Positions 46,845-59,732 of a stretch of DNA of 64,000 nucleotides are shown piece by piece (the stretch's first letter is position 1; every line of letters begins with the position of its first letter). The translations under genes were made by a program, and so were the position numbers. Under the pieces are notes generated by a model, which made no database searches, had not been told where the DNA came from, and saw nothing but the letters and a program-made list of their open reading frames with translations. The DNA is taken from NCBI GenBank assembly GCA_013180625.2, contig SNVD02002362.1, positions 1 through 64,000 of the forward strand, read 5' to 3'. Source of the DNA: Boswellia sacra (Eukaryota; Streptophyta; Magnoliopsida; Sapindales; Burseraceae).

Positions 46845-48719
46845 TTAATGAAGTCTTGGAGACTTTCGAACAAGTGGTGAGGAGGAACTGCCAAGGCGCT
46901 TCTTAAATCTGCCAGCCTTCACTTTGTACCGTTTGCCAGTTGTAGTGGGAGTAGGATACTCAAAACCCACATGTGTAGGTTATTCTTCAGCATTCTCAGA
47001 GGAAGTGGCGTAACTTCAGCTACAACTCTACGAATCTCCTTATCAAGTCTTTCTACACTAGTTTCTGTTATGGGCAACTCAACAACAGGTTACGGAGAAG
47101 GTACCAGTGACTCTTCTACAAGTGTTAATGGTGGAGATATGGCTGGTGTAGTTGTGTCTTTAGCAGGAGGAGGTGCCTGAGTGTGTTCTGCAGGTGATGA
47201 GGTTGGAGCTTCATGTGGTGGTAACTGTGTTGATGGTGGAGAGTCATGATCCTCTGCTTCAGGGATAGGAGAACCATGAGGTTCTGTCTCAGCAATTGGT
47301 GAAGGCAATTTCATCTAGGATTTCGCTTGTGTTGGTTCATCTGACAAAGATTCATCTCTCAATGCTGGTTTCTTCAGCAATTTGGTCTTCTTCTTTGCTT
47401 TCAATCCCTTTATAGTTGTCTTGAATTTCTTTTTCTTTTGCATCTTCTCTACTGATATGTCTGTCTTAACAGCAGTTTGTGCAGCTTGATCTGCTGTAGG
47501 CATTTGCTCAGCTTCTGCATGCAGTGGTGCATCTGGTTCTAGTGTGTGCTCAGTTGACTTCTCAGGAACCACATTGTTAGTTTCTATTGGCTGTGGCTCT
47601 TCTGCAGTACTAGAGTATCCTGCAAGCTTTGTCTCCAAAACAGCTTGTTTAACTTTGATATCCTCCAAATCCTGCACAATCTTAGTCAAAGTAGAATTTA
47701 TCAAAACAAGCTGTTCTTCAGCATTTTTCATTTGATTTTTCCTGACTCTCTTGGGCTTTGGTTCAGGCGCAAGCAAGTCAGTCTTATCATGCAATTGAAG
47801 CAGAAAGCTCTTTGCAATGGATTTTGATAGAATTTCATTGTGTTCCTTAGGACTTATAGGAATACTATTCTATGCTAAAATTTCTTGAATCAAGCATGGA
47901 AACACAAGCAAGTGATAGTCAGAGTTGTATGGACCAATCTGAATAATCATTCTATAAGCAAGCAAGCCAACATTATTAGGTCGATTAGTGCCCAAATAGT
48001 ACAAAAATTTTACTCTATCTTTCTGAACTTGATTTTGGTCTAAAGAGGGAAGCCAATTGAATTGTGCAATCTTATGCATTACCCTATATTTCTTTCTAAG
48101 ATTTGTTGGTCAATACCATCCCTCGGGTTCTAATCAATGTCTTCTCTACCAATCAATTCCTTAATTACTACAGCCATATCAAAATTCTCATCCAAAGAAT
48201 GTAAACTGCTTAATGGAATATCCAAGAACGTGTTTATGACATTCAAAGAGAAATTCACTAACTTTCCTCTACAATAAACCTTGTGATAATGAAAGCTTTT
48301 CGGATCATCAACGGCGGTAGAGATATTGGCATCGAATTCTTGAATTAAAAATTTCACAGGGGGTAGGAAGTTGTTTATCGTACAAGTCCGGTATATAGAC
48401 TCAAGAAGATCACTCAAACCATAGCTATTGAAGTCTGTCAGCTTCACAGGTCGTCCATCTGCAATTTCCTTTGTGAAATGTACTTCAAGAATTTTTGCTT
48501 GACGGCTACTGTGAGGAACTTGTTATACTTTGGCTTCACATTGTCTTTCATCTTCTTCACAAGAATCAATTCATCTTCGCTCATGGCTGGATCAATAGAA
48601 ATATTTGTATGAGGCCGCTATGAAGGAGACGACTGTTCACTATTGTCACTGTCGTAACCAAAGTCATTCTATGAAGATGAAGAGCTATTGGGCTATGAAG
48701 TCTCAGATATGGTTGCCAT
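46845..48719 (-). pseudogene. Env-position ORF of Sirevirus B (putative plant transposon protein domain)
   Basis: In the minus sense ATG is near 48719 (MATISETS) and the stop at 46845, about 624 codons with several stops and shifts. The N-terminal half has KVYCRGKLVNFSLNVINTFLDIP (48370-48200) and YYLGTNRPNNVGLLAYRMII. This VRG-x-VxFS-x-x-x-INxFL pattern belongs to the putative plant transposon protein domain seen in SIRE-type env-like ORFs. The C-terminal half is Pro/Glu/Thr-rich, then basic (GKRYKVKAGRFKKRLG). No convincing signal peptide or membrane segment was found, so an envelope role is not supported. Confidence 0.65.
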
Positions 48720-49514
48720 TGTTAGGGTTTCAAGTCTACAACAATTTCTCAGGACAGGGAGAGAGAAACAAGACGAGACAAAGAGTGGAGAAACTATTGA
48801 ATGGGTATGGAATGAACAGAAAAATACCCTAACTATTCTTGTAATATACTAGGCTAAATAAAAAAAATTTTAACAAAATTTAATATTAATTCCTTTTCAA
48901 AAATCGTAATTCCTTTTCCAAAACTATTCAATAACTATCATTAATGAATAGAAATTCAAATTCTGATTTCCATTAGACAAAGGAGTTCTAATAGAGTTAA
49001 GATTCCCACTACTGAAACTTCTCCCCCTCAATTCAATATAGCTAACATGGCATTTTGACACATAGAAACACAAGAAAAGTCAAATTTTGGATTGGCACAA
49101 AGAGCATCGTATGATATGAAAAACATAACAGAAAACAGTTAACTTTAACATAACAATAATATCTGGACACCATATGAATCATTCTAAGAAAGCATATTTC
49201 AGAGCTGTTTGATATCTTCACATGAAAGCTATTTTTTCTTTTATTTTTTCAATCAATTGCGATGTCAAAGATATTATTTTGACATATTTTGAATTAATCA
49301 CATTGGATTATGAATACAGTAGCTTTCACACAATATAAAGGTAGCCCTTTTCCTATGAGTGGGTGACCTCAACATATTTCTTAGATACCTTGAGGTTACT
49401 CTCAATGATGGCTTTCACACCATATATTGGTAGCCATCTCTGTATCCTTTTATTTATTTACTTTCAACCAATATCATAGCAATCACACAGTTCTATATCA
49501 CAGCTCACACATGC
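48720..49514 (-). other. Spacer between pol and env-position ORF of Sirevirus B
   Basis: No gene. It contains a 10-base imperfect inverted repeat (GTGACCTCAA at 49363-49372, TTGAGGTTAC at 49390-49399) and two copies of a GCTTTCACA...GGTAGCC segment (about 49322 and 49413). Confidence 0.45.
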
Positions 49515-50805
49515 TTAATTACAAGAAAACTTATGATATTGCAGATACAAATAACATAACAGTAAGCAGTGTTTATTCAAAAAACTGATGCCTAAAGCCT
49601 TTCTTAGATTTTCAAATCTTGTTATATCCAATGCCTTAATGAACAAGTCAGCCAACTGTCTAACAATAGAGATGTGTTCAATGTGTATCACCTTAGACTC
49701 CACAAGTTCCCTTATAAAATAATATCTTATGTCAATGTATTTTGTTCTAGAATGCTGAACATGATTTTTGGAAATATTTATAGCACTAGTATTATCACAA
49801 AATACAGTTATAGGCCTTTGCTCAATACCATAATCACTTAACATTTGCTTCATCCACAATAATTGTGTGCAACAACTCCCATGTATTCAGCTTTAGTAGT
49901 AGACACAGAAATAGAATTCTGTTTTTTGCTGTGCCATGAAACTAAGTTAGTACCTAGATAAAAACACCCTCCTAATGTGCTTTTTCTATCATTTGCATTT
50001 CCTGCCCAATCAGCATCACTAAACCCTACAAATAATCATTTCTATCTTTAGAAAACCATACACCATAATCATAGGTTCCATGTACATACCGATGATTCTT
50101 TTAGCCTTTGGCAGATGTGATTCCTTGGGATTTGCTTGAAATCTTGCACAAAATCCTACACTAAAGCGCAAGTCTGGTCTACTTGCTGTGAGGTATAACA
50201 AGCTGCCAATGATACTTCTATACAAACTTGCATCAACCTCATTTCCTGCATTGTCTTTCGAAAGTTTCAGATTAGTACTGATAGGAGTTTTCATTGGTTT
50301 TGAATTCTCAAGCCCAAATTTCTTTACAAGATTTTTAGCATATTTTGATTGAGATATGAATATCTCATCATTCATTTGCTTAACCTGCAATCCAAGAAAG
50401 AAATTTAATTCTCCTACTATGCTCATCTCAAACTCTTCCTGCATCAACTTAACAAACTCATTAGTTTTGCTTTTGTTAGTTGATCTGAATACAATGTCAT
50501 CCACATATATTTGAGCAACAATAAAATAGTTAGATGCATATTTGATAAACAAAGTCTTATCATTACTACCTCTTTTATATCCTCTGTTGATAAAAAAATT
50601 TGTCAACCTTTCATACTAAGCTCTAGGAGCTTGTTTCAAACCATATAAAGCTTTTTACAATTTCTACACAAAATCAGGATGTTTAAGATCTTCAAAACCC
50701 TTAGGCTGCTCAACAAAGACTTCTTCATTAAGATAGCCATTCAAAAATATTGTTTTAACATCTGTTTGGTACAACTTAAAATCAAGTTGTGATATTAGAA
50801 GGCCG
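49515..50805 (-). pseudogene. Sirevirus B RT (C-terminal) and RNase H
   Basis: In the minus sense: [31 protein letters not shown] (near 50500), FLGLQVKQ, GSLLYLTASRPDL, then RNase H with FCDNTSAINISKN and IRYYFIREL, ending at the stop at 49515. Stops and a shift near 49860-50020 disable it. These motifs are Ty1/copia, unlike the Ty3 RT that joins it at 50806. Confidence 0.88.
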
Positions 50806-53800
50806 TCTTCATCTTATCTTCGTTGGCCATCATTATCTTACTGTATCAAAAAAACCCATCTACAAAAGAGAACATCACACTGGCAGTAGCACTATCCACC
50901 AACACATAGATGTGACGAAAAGGAAAATCATCCTTTGGTGAAGCCTTATTCAAGTCTCAGTAATCCACACACATTCGGACCCTTCCATCCTTTTTTGGTA
51001 CTGGCACGATATTGGATAGCTATTCTGGATACTTCACCACTTCCAACAACTTAGTTTCAATTTTGCTTGGAGACCTCTTATTTGATTTTCTGAGCCCATT
51101 TTGGTCTCATCTTTCTTAGGTTTTGCTTAACCAGCTTTATGTGTGGATACGTTGGAATTGTATGCTCAGCAATGCTTCTATCGATTCCAGGCATATCGTT
51201 ATAGGACCAAGCGAAGACTTCTTCGTGTTCCTTTAATAATTTTTCAAATCTCTTTCTCTTTTCAAGAGTTGTATCAAGTGCAATATATATGTTCTTAGGT
51301 TTTTTGACTATACCAAGATTAATGTCATGAGTTTCAATGGTATGAAATTCAAATATGCTAGTGAAATGCAAACTATGATGCACAACACCATTAGGAAAGG
51401 CATCACACAAGTAAGCAAATATTTTTTTTTCATTGCATTAAACTTTGGAACATAAATAATGTCCTCTTCTTCAAAGAGGTTGGGTACAAACACATCCTCA
51501 TAAGATACATTCTTAATTCCTTTTTCGATGACAGCAGCAAGGTCGATGGACGAGTTCATTGGTAGTGCTTGTTCTTGAGGCTTCTCCTCCTTGATGGTCA
51601 TTTTCTCCATTTCTCCAATGAAGTCATTCCCCTTGAAGACTTCTGCCTAAAGAATATATTTCAAGATCTCAAATCTGGGTTTCAACATTTCCTTAAAAAC
51701 CCATGGTTTAGTAGCTCTCACATACTTCGTATCTTGGGCTTTGACAAATTTGATGAATCTCCCTTTCTTGCGTTCAACGTCTTCTTCTTCCCCTTCGGAT
51801 TCATAGCCCAACCTTTTTCTAGAAGTTTGGCTTTTGAAATCTAGGGAGGATGGTAAACCATGTCCATTCATCCCAAGTCCAGTTCTTGGCAAGTACCCTT
51901 CTTTCTTCATTATTCAAGTTATAACTGGGCTGACTTCGTCAATCATGGCTACTTGATTGTCACCCATGTAAGGTATTTCTCCAACCTTCACACTCAAAGT
52001 AGTTGGTGTAATCGTGGAGGTTGCATGAATGATTACAATCTCCCCATCCATGTTGAATAAGATCTTCTAATGTAGGGTGAAAGAAACCCCATCAAGTGGA
52101 TGGAACTATGCTCATCCCAAGAAGGCAGCAAACATGACTAGAATGTTAAGATATGGGAATTCTGTCATGGGTTCGATTGGCCCAGTCTTCACGAAGGCTC
52201 TGAAAATCCCAATAGCACTCCTTTTCGAGTCATTATAAGCCTTGATCACCATCTCACAAGGTTCAAGTTTGCCTTTATTGACCCCATACTTATGTAATAT
52301 CTTCATTGGCACAATATTAATGGCAGACCCATAATTCACCATGATATAAGGAGATGCCTTCCCACCAATTTTTGCGATGATGAATAATAGCTTATTATGA
52401 TTCCTCCATTCGACAGGTAGATCTTCATCAGTGAAGATGATTTTATCCCTCTCTTTTACACCCTTGGGTGCTCCCCCAATCATGGCAGTCAATATTTCAC
52501 TAGTAGTAGCAGCCATTGATATCTATACTACTGCCATAGCCTTTGCCATGGCTTCTCTATGCTTTTGGGATTATATAAGTAAATCCCAAATGCTAACACT
52601 CGTTTGAGTCTTCTTAAGTTGCTTGATCACTTGATCCTCTTCCCCTTTGGTTTCTTCCTCTTTGGCAACTTTTTTGCCCTTCTCCACTATCTTCTCTATT
52701 AGTTTTTCATGGTAAAGTCTACCACTCCTTGTCACTCCTCGGACATTCTCTTTCTCACCTCTGAGTGTTTCTCTATCATGCATTTCCTCAACTCTCCCCT
52801 CTTCTTCTTCATCGCTACTAAAGTCAGCCTAAAAGTTTGGAAGGGCCTTGACTTAAGGGATGTCATCCCAAATCCCCATAACTCTTACTTCCTTACACCT
52901 TCTAAGCAACCTCTCTTTCCTCACAAGACTCTTATCTCGCTTCTTTTTTCCAGCTTCACTATCTTTTTTTACCTTGAATCTTCTAGATGGTGGGCCTTTT
53001 TTAGCCCTTTTTCTGGCCGTCTACTTCTTGGCAAAAGCACTTAATGGTATGGACTTCCCCTTAGCAGGTGCCACTTCAACTTCTTCTTCTTCCTCTTCTT
53101 TTGGCTCCTCTACTTGTTGGTCATTGAGGTTCATAAGTTCATGTTCTAAGCTTTACTTGATTCCTTTCACTACAATATTAGTCCATCCACCGTTCTTGGT
53201 ATGAATCTTGGCTGCCAAAGGAATGGGTTCATCTTCCACCATCTCAATGATCTCATTGGGCTCTTTGGGTTCCTTAATCTCAGACTTCTTCTTCGAGAAC
53301 ACCTTCTAGCGATTTGTTATAGTTTGGACTTCTCCCTTCTCTTGGCTATCTCGACCCTACTCAATCTACTTTTCTCGAAAGAGTTTATTACATGCTCTTC
53401 AATCAAACCTAATCCATTCATGTTGGTCAATGGGGGAGGCACTCGATTGTAATTGGGCAATGGGTTGCTCCTTATATGTTGGGTTCATATGTCTTGGGTC
53501 AAGAATCTGGTCCTTATCGATCAAATCTTGGATCCCATGACAAAAGCGAGTGCAGTCATCAGTCTGGTGACCAGTCATTTGATGGAACTCACATTTCTCA
53601 TGGTGCCTCTAATTCCTTGGTAGTGGATTAGGAAGCTCTCTTGGTGGTAATGGCTGCAAGATTCCTTCGGCTCTCAACCTTGCAAAGACTTTGGAAAGTG
53701 GCTTCCCTAAATGACTCAATCTTCTTTGTGGGGCAACTACCTTCATTTTTACATGTTTCGTGCTTGACCTACTAGGTTGGTGATACTGCCATTGACTTCT

Positions 53801-54649
53801 TCGAGGGTAGCTATCGTTACTTCTCTTCTGTCTAGATTCTAACTCTTCTATTTGAATATCTGAGTCATACAAGTCTTCGAATGTTTTGATAGGGAAACTT
53901 GTCAGTCTACCACTGATAAAGCTATGGGCCTCATCGATCACCATCTGAACCTGGTCCTTCTTCGCAGGCTTGGTGGTTATCTTAGTAGCTTTGGCCCTCC
54001 AATAGACTAGATATTCTAAAAAAGTCTTATTGGGCTTTTGTCTTGTTGTCTCTAAATCTCTCAACGTTACCCTAAATTGAGTATTGTGACGGCATTATTC
54101 CACAAATTGTTGGGAAAGCTCCTCCCAATCTTCTAGAACTCTCTTCAGAAGGTCATGATACCATGCTACCGCATCTTCTTCTAAGGATATTATGAAGTAC
54201 TTCAAGATGTACTCCTTCATCAAAGAAGTGGTAGCCATGATGATTGCATAATAACTCAAATGCGTTTTTGGGTTGCCCTGTCTATTACACTTGGGCAAGT
54301 CTGACAAGTGAAACTTTGGAGGCAAGTCTTAGTTTTCCATACGCAAAATGTCATCTAAGTCATCGAACTCTTTCAGCCTCTTCGTCTTCAAGAGGGATTA
54401 GATCTTCTCCATGTCCTTGGCCAATTGCTTGACCAACTTAGGTTCTTCATGGTTGACAAGGCTTTTTCCCTTATTTTTGCCTTGGTTATTCTCACCATCA
54501 CCATCACTATTACCCTCAAGTGGAGATTGGTTCATGCGGTTGGGCCCATTCCATAAAGCTTTAATGAGTTGGGCCATTTGTTATTAGAGTGCGGTGATAT
54601 CAGCCTTCACTTGAGCCATTTTAGTATTGTTATTATTAGGTGCTGCCAT
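50806..54649 (-). pseudogene. Tat-lineage gag, protease and N-terminal RT
   Basis: In the minus sense ATG is near 54649 (MAAPNNNN). Gag has GNPKTHLSYYAIIM, LRDLETTRQKPNKTFLEYL and a CEFHQMTGHQTDDC knuckle (near 53590). Then GVTRSGRLY, and a protease site reading MVNYGSAINIVP, where the catalytic Asp of the usual DNGSALN motif is replaced. RT starts with EVFAWSYNDMPGID and reaches VCGLL-type and DDFPF-type remnants, stopping near the residues aligned to the MEKTTF region. Many stops. Confidence 0.85.
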
Positions 54650-55442
54650 TTCATCAATTGATTCCTCTTGTCTTGTCAAACATCCTTCTCGTCTAACCAA
54701 AGCTATGATGGCTACAAAAAGTGTTAATGTCATGCCTGCATTCATGTATGCATGATATCATGCATCCATATATAAGGGCATAGACACGCTTTCAGCCTTA
54801 TTCCTCCCACACACGTGAGGTCGAGTCTCTTTTCGAAGGATTTTTGGCCTCATTCCTAAGTCGTCATCATGGAATGTGGGAATGCAAGATTCTCTCTCCT
54901 AATTCGAACATTCATGTTGATGTTGGATTCTTCATGATTATCATAACATGGTTCCCTAGACGTCATGATAACTTTAACTCATGGCACATGTTCCCATTTT
55001 GTTCTCATGGGTGAGTTGACATGTGGCATTCATTCATGGTTCCATGAGGTTTTGAGTTGATGTTTTTCTAATCATGGGAAATTTACATCCACGGATATGT
55101 AATTCAACATGATTTTTGGATATTCATCATATTAAAAATTTCTAGAGTCATCTACATGGCCTTGAGTCTCAAGGATCCAATGGTCTGGACTCCTTCAAGC
55201 AAGAGATGCCCCTTTAGGCCGGTCTCTTTCTATACCAATTCAATGGAATGTGCTTGAAGGTGGTGACAATAACATGAGTCAGTCTAGGGCTCGAATGGAG
55301 CCAAAGACAACTAATGCCAGTACCACACGGCTAGTTTTAGACGATACATGCTTATTATATGCAAAAGTGTAGTGCTGCAAGGACTCATTATATCAACCCG
55401 ATGTATTAAAATTTGGTATCACATCGAAATCAACTTCTATTA
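54650..55442 (-). other. Leader of the minus-strand Tat element, no gene
   Basis: It lies between the primer site and the gag start. No ORF of note, so this Tat copy lacks the large extra ORF found upstream of gag in Ogre-type elements. Confidence 0.5.
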
Positions 55443-55460
55443 TCCCCAGTGGAGTCGCCA
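55443..55460 (-). other. Primer binding site of the Tat element
   Basis: In the minus sense TGGCGACTCCACTGGGGA starts 3 bases after the LTR end (55464). This is the form common in Tat/Ogre elements, usually assigned to a tRNA-Arg; the tRNA assignment is from memory of the lineage. Confidence 0.75.
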
Positions 55461-55501
55461 CTATGAATGAGGCTTTCATTCCGCCAAAGCATTTGCAACC
55501 A

Positions 55502-56922
55502 TGATGATGCATTCGAAACTAGCAAGTATACTAGTCGCACAAGTAATAAAGTGATAAGTAAGATATCGTTCCCACGAGGATTGATTCTAATTGAATTTGT
55601 TATTTCCAGCAACAATTAACTAAATGGGGGGTTTTGTTGGTTGATTAACTAGATGAAAAACTGAATACGACGGTAATTAATGAATAACACAATACAAACT
55701 TAATTGAAATGGGAATTAATCAATGATAGAAATCTGGTTAAGGGATCATTCTCCACCACAAGATATGGATTTGCGAATTAATTGTAGAATTATCATTCAA
55801 TTATGCCATTGAAATTATCAACCGTAGATAACAATAAACTCTGTTATCCCAATCTTTCCTTACTTTGTTGTTAAATAAAACAGGCTCTTTATTTAATCTC
55901 TATCCATAAACAACCTAGAAAAAGCTCTCTAAATTTAATTCAATGGATGCATTACGAAAAGAAAGACAGGTTGATCTAAGCAATAAACACACAAGCTCGG
56001 ATTATTTAACTTGGGTTATATTCTCCAATTGCAATCTCTGATCACATTTTTGCTACTAATGATTAGAAATTCAAGACAATTACGGATCAAGATTTCTAAT
56101 CTAGCAATAGACAATATCCAGATTATATTCAGTTGGCCACCCAAATACAATCACAAGTAATCATAAGCATTAAACATGGGAAAATACAAGCAACTTCAAT
56201 TAGAGAATTGGATAATAATTTCTTGCACAATCAACTCACAAACACCATATCAAAGGCTTTGAAATCACCCTCAACCAATTCAGATTTAGTTACACATATT
56301 CAGACACAATACAAATACAATACAATATGGAGACATTCCAGAAAATGAAGGGAAAAGGGAAAACTTAGCAAATTTGATGAAAATCTCTCAAGATTGTAGT
56401 TCTTCCTCTTTCCAAGCCTTCAATCTCCTTCAAGAACTCCAAGAAATGAGAGAAATCCAAAGATGCAGCCTCCTCCACGTTCTCCCCTCTTCAAGTTATC
56501 AAAATAAAACCCTAAAAATGTGTTTAAATACTCTGCTACAGTGACTTGCTACAGTGTCCCGTATTATACATGCTACAGTGACTTGTGGAATTATATTTCT
56601 ATACATCTCACACTGTTTTGATTACAACTTTTGGTACACTGAATGGATTTATAAACCGTAAATTTCTCCAAAAAATAGACTTCGAGAGCTTTCCAACGGT
56701 ATATAATATGTCATCGGGTTCATTGTATATCAGTACAATTAAATCCGAGAAGATGGTTGACTAGCAGAGGTGAAAATGAAGGGTTTTACTCCATTTTTGT
56801 GCAAGTTGCTCCAAAACTCATACAAACATAAAAACCACACAAAAACATAAAAATACCAAGGAATATAGCAAAGAAACATGGACGAATTAATATGAAAATG
56901 ATATATAATTAGACACCTATCA
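55502..56922 (-). repeat. 3' LTR of Athila copy 3
   Basis: 1421 bp; in the minus sense TGATAGGTG to ATGCATCA. The TATTTAAAC site and three CACTGTAGCA motifs (minus sense; about 56535-56580) mark the promoter region. The same LTR family is at 61685-63102 and 30138-31561. Confidence 0.9.
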
Positions 56923-56940
56923 AATTCCCCCACCCTTAAA
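56923..56940 (-). other. Polypurine tract of Athila copy 3
   Basis: In the minus sense TTTAAGGGTGGGGGAATT directly precedes the 3' LTR, the expected place for plus-strand priming. Confidence 0.85.
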
Positions 56941-58951
56941 CTTTGCTAGTCCTCGAGCAACTACGACGATATGAAACAAAACTAAATCAAAACAGATTCA
57001 AAGAAAAAATTAAAACACACATGTTTAAACTTGCAAATAGGCCTCAAAGATTGTACTTAATTATAACCCAAAGAAAACTTCAAAATAATGTACTTGATCC
57101 AGAATTTCATTACAAAGATTAGTTTCGCTCTACTTCAATTCCTCCAGTGTGTGTGTGTAGAGCCATTCTCACCTAATCATTTGTAACCCGGATGAGTTTA
57201 TGCATAAAAATGAATCATATTTAATAATAAAGATGTGCTTATAAATGAACTCCATAGGCTTGCTTTTCAAGTCACTCTCCACTAATGTAAACAAGCACTA
57301 CACTAAGGATCAAGTAGGGCTTTATTAAACTTGTAACGTTTGTCTTGGGTGAAGGTATGATAAAGGATAATAATTTGGCTCAAATCACCCAGAAACACAT
57401 AAATCATTCAAGACTATATAGAGCTCAACCCTATAACACAACTTTATTTCAATTCACCAAGTTACTCCCCCAAACTTATTTAGAATACTCAATCTTTTTT
57501 TTTATATAGAAAACAAAAGAAAACTACACTCCCACACTTTGTTGTTTCATTCTTTTTAAGAACACTTAAGGGTATAGATCTCTTATTCTTATTCTTTTGT
57601 TATCTTTTTTTTCTTTTTTTTCTTTTTTTCTTTTTTCTTTTTTTATTACACTTCCCCTCCCCCACACTTAAACAACACATTGTCCCCAATGTGTAAGTAT
57701 GTGGAAAATAAGTATAGATTGGATTTTTTCTTTTTTTTTCTTTTTACAAACACAATAGAACTCACTTGCATTGCTCATGACATATCCCAACCTCCTCTAA
57801 CTTCCCAAAACCAGAACATAGCTCAAAATTTAATTGTGAATGATCTACATGCTCATAGGTAAGGGATAAACTGTTTGGCACAAATTCATTTGAGGTTAGG
57901 AAATCTTTTAGTGAGTTAACAAAGAAAAATGCTTACAGAGGCTCAAAAGGGTAACTAGGGATCAATTTCAGTCAAGGTTGGCTATTAAGGCTCAAACGGT
58001 CCAAAGATGGCCTAAATCATTTCTTCAATGTTGCACAGTCTAGGATTTCGCCTCGAGTGACCATCAAACAAGTTCTAGAATTCATTGAAATCTGAAGAAA
58101 CATTTAAATTACATAAGCTTTCTCTAAGTAAACAAATAACTCAGTGATAATGGCTCGGTGCTCAATATTGTGCAAGGAATGAAAGGTAAAGCAAAAACCA
58201 ATATACATTTCAAGCACACAGATCCATGCATCATTTATCATTTTCTAAGAGTTATTCTTAATTCAATCATTATCTTATCATCGACCCACTAAATGCAAGA
58301 AAAGAGGTACATGGCGTTGTTACACCTGAGTCAAGATTGTATATTTCAACAATCCTCAGGACCAGTAGCCCGCAGACTTAAGGTTTCCAGCCTATATACC
58401 TTTATTATGAAAGAACAAAACAAGAAACAAGACACTTCAAACAACATGAAATAAACAAACTACAAATTAATTGAGAGAGAATGCGTTTCAAGAGTTAAGA
58501 AAACCCCATATTCTGCCATTCTCAAGTTTTTCCACAATTGTTTTTTTGAATCGAAACTGATAAAGATAAAAACACATAACAACTCTAAATTACGCAAAAC
58601 TAAACTCACTCATAAAATAACAAAGTTCAACAAGTCAGCAAACAAAAACAAGTTAGTTAGAATGGGTCTAAAAGTTTAGAAGTTAGCCTCCTTATTCAGC
58701 CATTATGGATTGAAGAGATCCAGAATGCGTTTCAAGAGAACTTGAACTTTTTAAGCCACCACTCTAAAAACCGGATTAGAAAATATTACCTGGGACGAAA
58801 GAAATAACCTGAAAAAGCTCAAAAGAAATAACATGAAAAATCTCAAATAAACACAATAAAAAGAGAACAAACAAAAGTGAAGCAAACCAGTAGATAAAGA
58901 TTACATACTTAGCGTTAAATCCAGTTTACGTCTTTTATTGCCTTCCGCAAA
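56941..58951 (-). other. Long 3' noncoding tail of Athila copy 3
   Basis: No gene. In the minus sense it contains TCTTGAAACGCATTCT-type units (about 58750-58480), the CTCGAGGCGAAATCCTAG-like block near 58045, an A/G-rich tract (about 57745-57600), and the hairpin at 57694-57675 followed by GTGTGGGGG. Parts recur at 7300-8500 and in the mini-derivative (29690-30137). Confidence 0.65.
57675..57694 (-). other. Conserved hairpin, copy 3
   Basis: ACACATTGGGGACAATGTGT (minus sense) is a perfect 8-bp inverted repeat with a GGGA loop. It corresponds to the shorter hairpins after LOG in copies 1 and 2. Here it lies 1.26 kb after LOG because of inserted or extra tail sequence. Confidence 0.6.
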
Positions 58952-59551
58952 TTAATCTATCCGAGCTATTATTGGATCAGGTGAATAGACGAATGCTTGT
59001 ACTTTGTCAATTAACCCCCCTGCAGTTGAAGCTGTAACCAGGATTTGGCTCGCCGACTGTGAGATGAAGTTTTTTTCTACTGCTTGATCAAGAAAAGACA
59101 ATAAACCATCAAAAAAATTATTGACATTTAACAAACCAATGGGTTTCCGATGAATGTTTAGCTGTGCCCAAGAGGTGATTTGAAATATCTCCTCTAATGT
59201 ACCATACCCACCAGGCAAAGCTATAAATGCATCGGACTTAACAACCATATGTGCAATACGCTCATGCATGCTAGAGACCTGTAACTCTTCCCCGATTGTG
59301 TTGCCTACGATATCTCGTATAGCTAATGGTTTAGGGATAATGCCTAGAACTTTGCTCCCTCCTAGGGATGCAGCTGTCGATACACATCCCATTAACCCAA
59401 GACTACCCCCTCCATAAATCAAATGAATACCCCTTGCAGCTAATATCCTACCAAGATCAAGAGCTGCTGTTGTAAACTCTCCATCTTTACCAAATTGCGA
59501 TCCACAAAATACGCATATATTTTGGAATCGCCGAATTGGTGTTTTCTCCAT
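58952..59551 (-). CDS. LOG-like: LOG-like cytokinin riboside 5'-monophosphate phosphoribohydrolase, copy 3 (intact core)
   Basis: 199 aa from ATG at 59551; a longer frame from a TTG at 59578 is not needed. It carries NICVFCGSQFG, YGGGSLGLMG, MHERIAHM and the full signature PGGYGTLEE, followed by WAQLNIHRKPIGLLN. It is closer to canonical plant LOG than copy 1 (YGGGSLGLMG, PGGYGTLEE). The stop at 58952 cuts an 18-codon tail: the frame beyond still reads RRKLDLTL as in copy 1, so the stop is a recent loss outside the enzyme fold. The Lys usual after the MHxR Arg is Ile. Intronless. Upstream lies a G-box tandem array. It sits in the recently moved copy, so it is the best candidate for an expressed gene. 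Confidence 0.9.
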   Translation of the reverse strand: MEKTPIRRFQNICVFCGSQFGKDGEFTTAALDLGRILAARGIHLIYGGGSLGLMGCVSTAASLGGSKVLGIIPKPLAIRDIVGNTIGEELQVSSMHERIAHMVVKSDAFIALPGGYGTLEEIFQITSWAQLNIHRKPIGLLNVNNFFDGLLSFLDQAVEKNFISQSASQILVTASTAGGLIDKVQAFVYSPDPIIARID

Positions 59552-59732
59552 TTCTACAAGTGCTCTAACCTTGTGCAAGACACGTTAGGTATTATGCTTT
59601 TCAAGTACAAGACAGGTTATAGAATGACCTTTGAAAATATACAGAATGGATATATACACACGTAAAACTCTCAAATTTGACACATGGGGACATAATTTTG
59701 GTGGGGGTTGCTCGATGCAGATTTATCTCCCC

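Larger units (their letters stand above)
45475..50805 (-). mobile_element. Sirevirus-type copia element B, 3' half with env-position ORF
   Basis: In the minus sense: RT (from 50805), RNase H, a spacer, a long env-position ORF, PPT and LTR. The 5' half and 5' LTR are missing. At 50805 it is fused to RT of a Tat element in the same orientation. Confidence 0.85.

Noticed and set aside
47315..47794. Separate 159-aa acidic/basic protein gene
   Set aside because: It is a segment of the larger decayed env-position ORF of Sirevirus B, not an independent gene.
46845..48719. True envelope glycoprotein in Sirevirus B
   Set aside because: No signal peptide, fusion or transmembrane segment could be seen; domain content is the putative plant transposon protein type.
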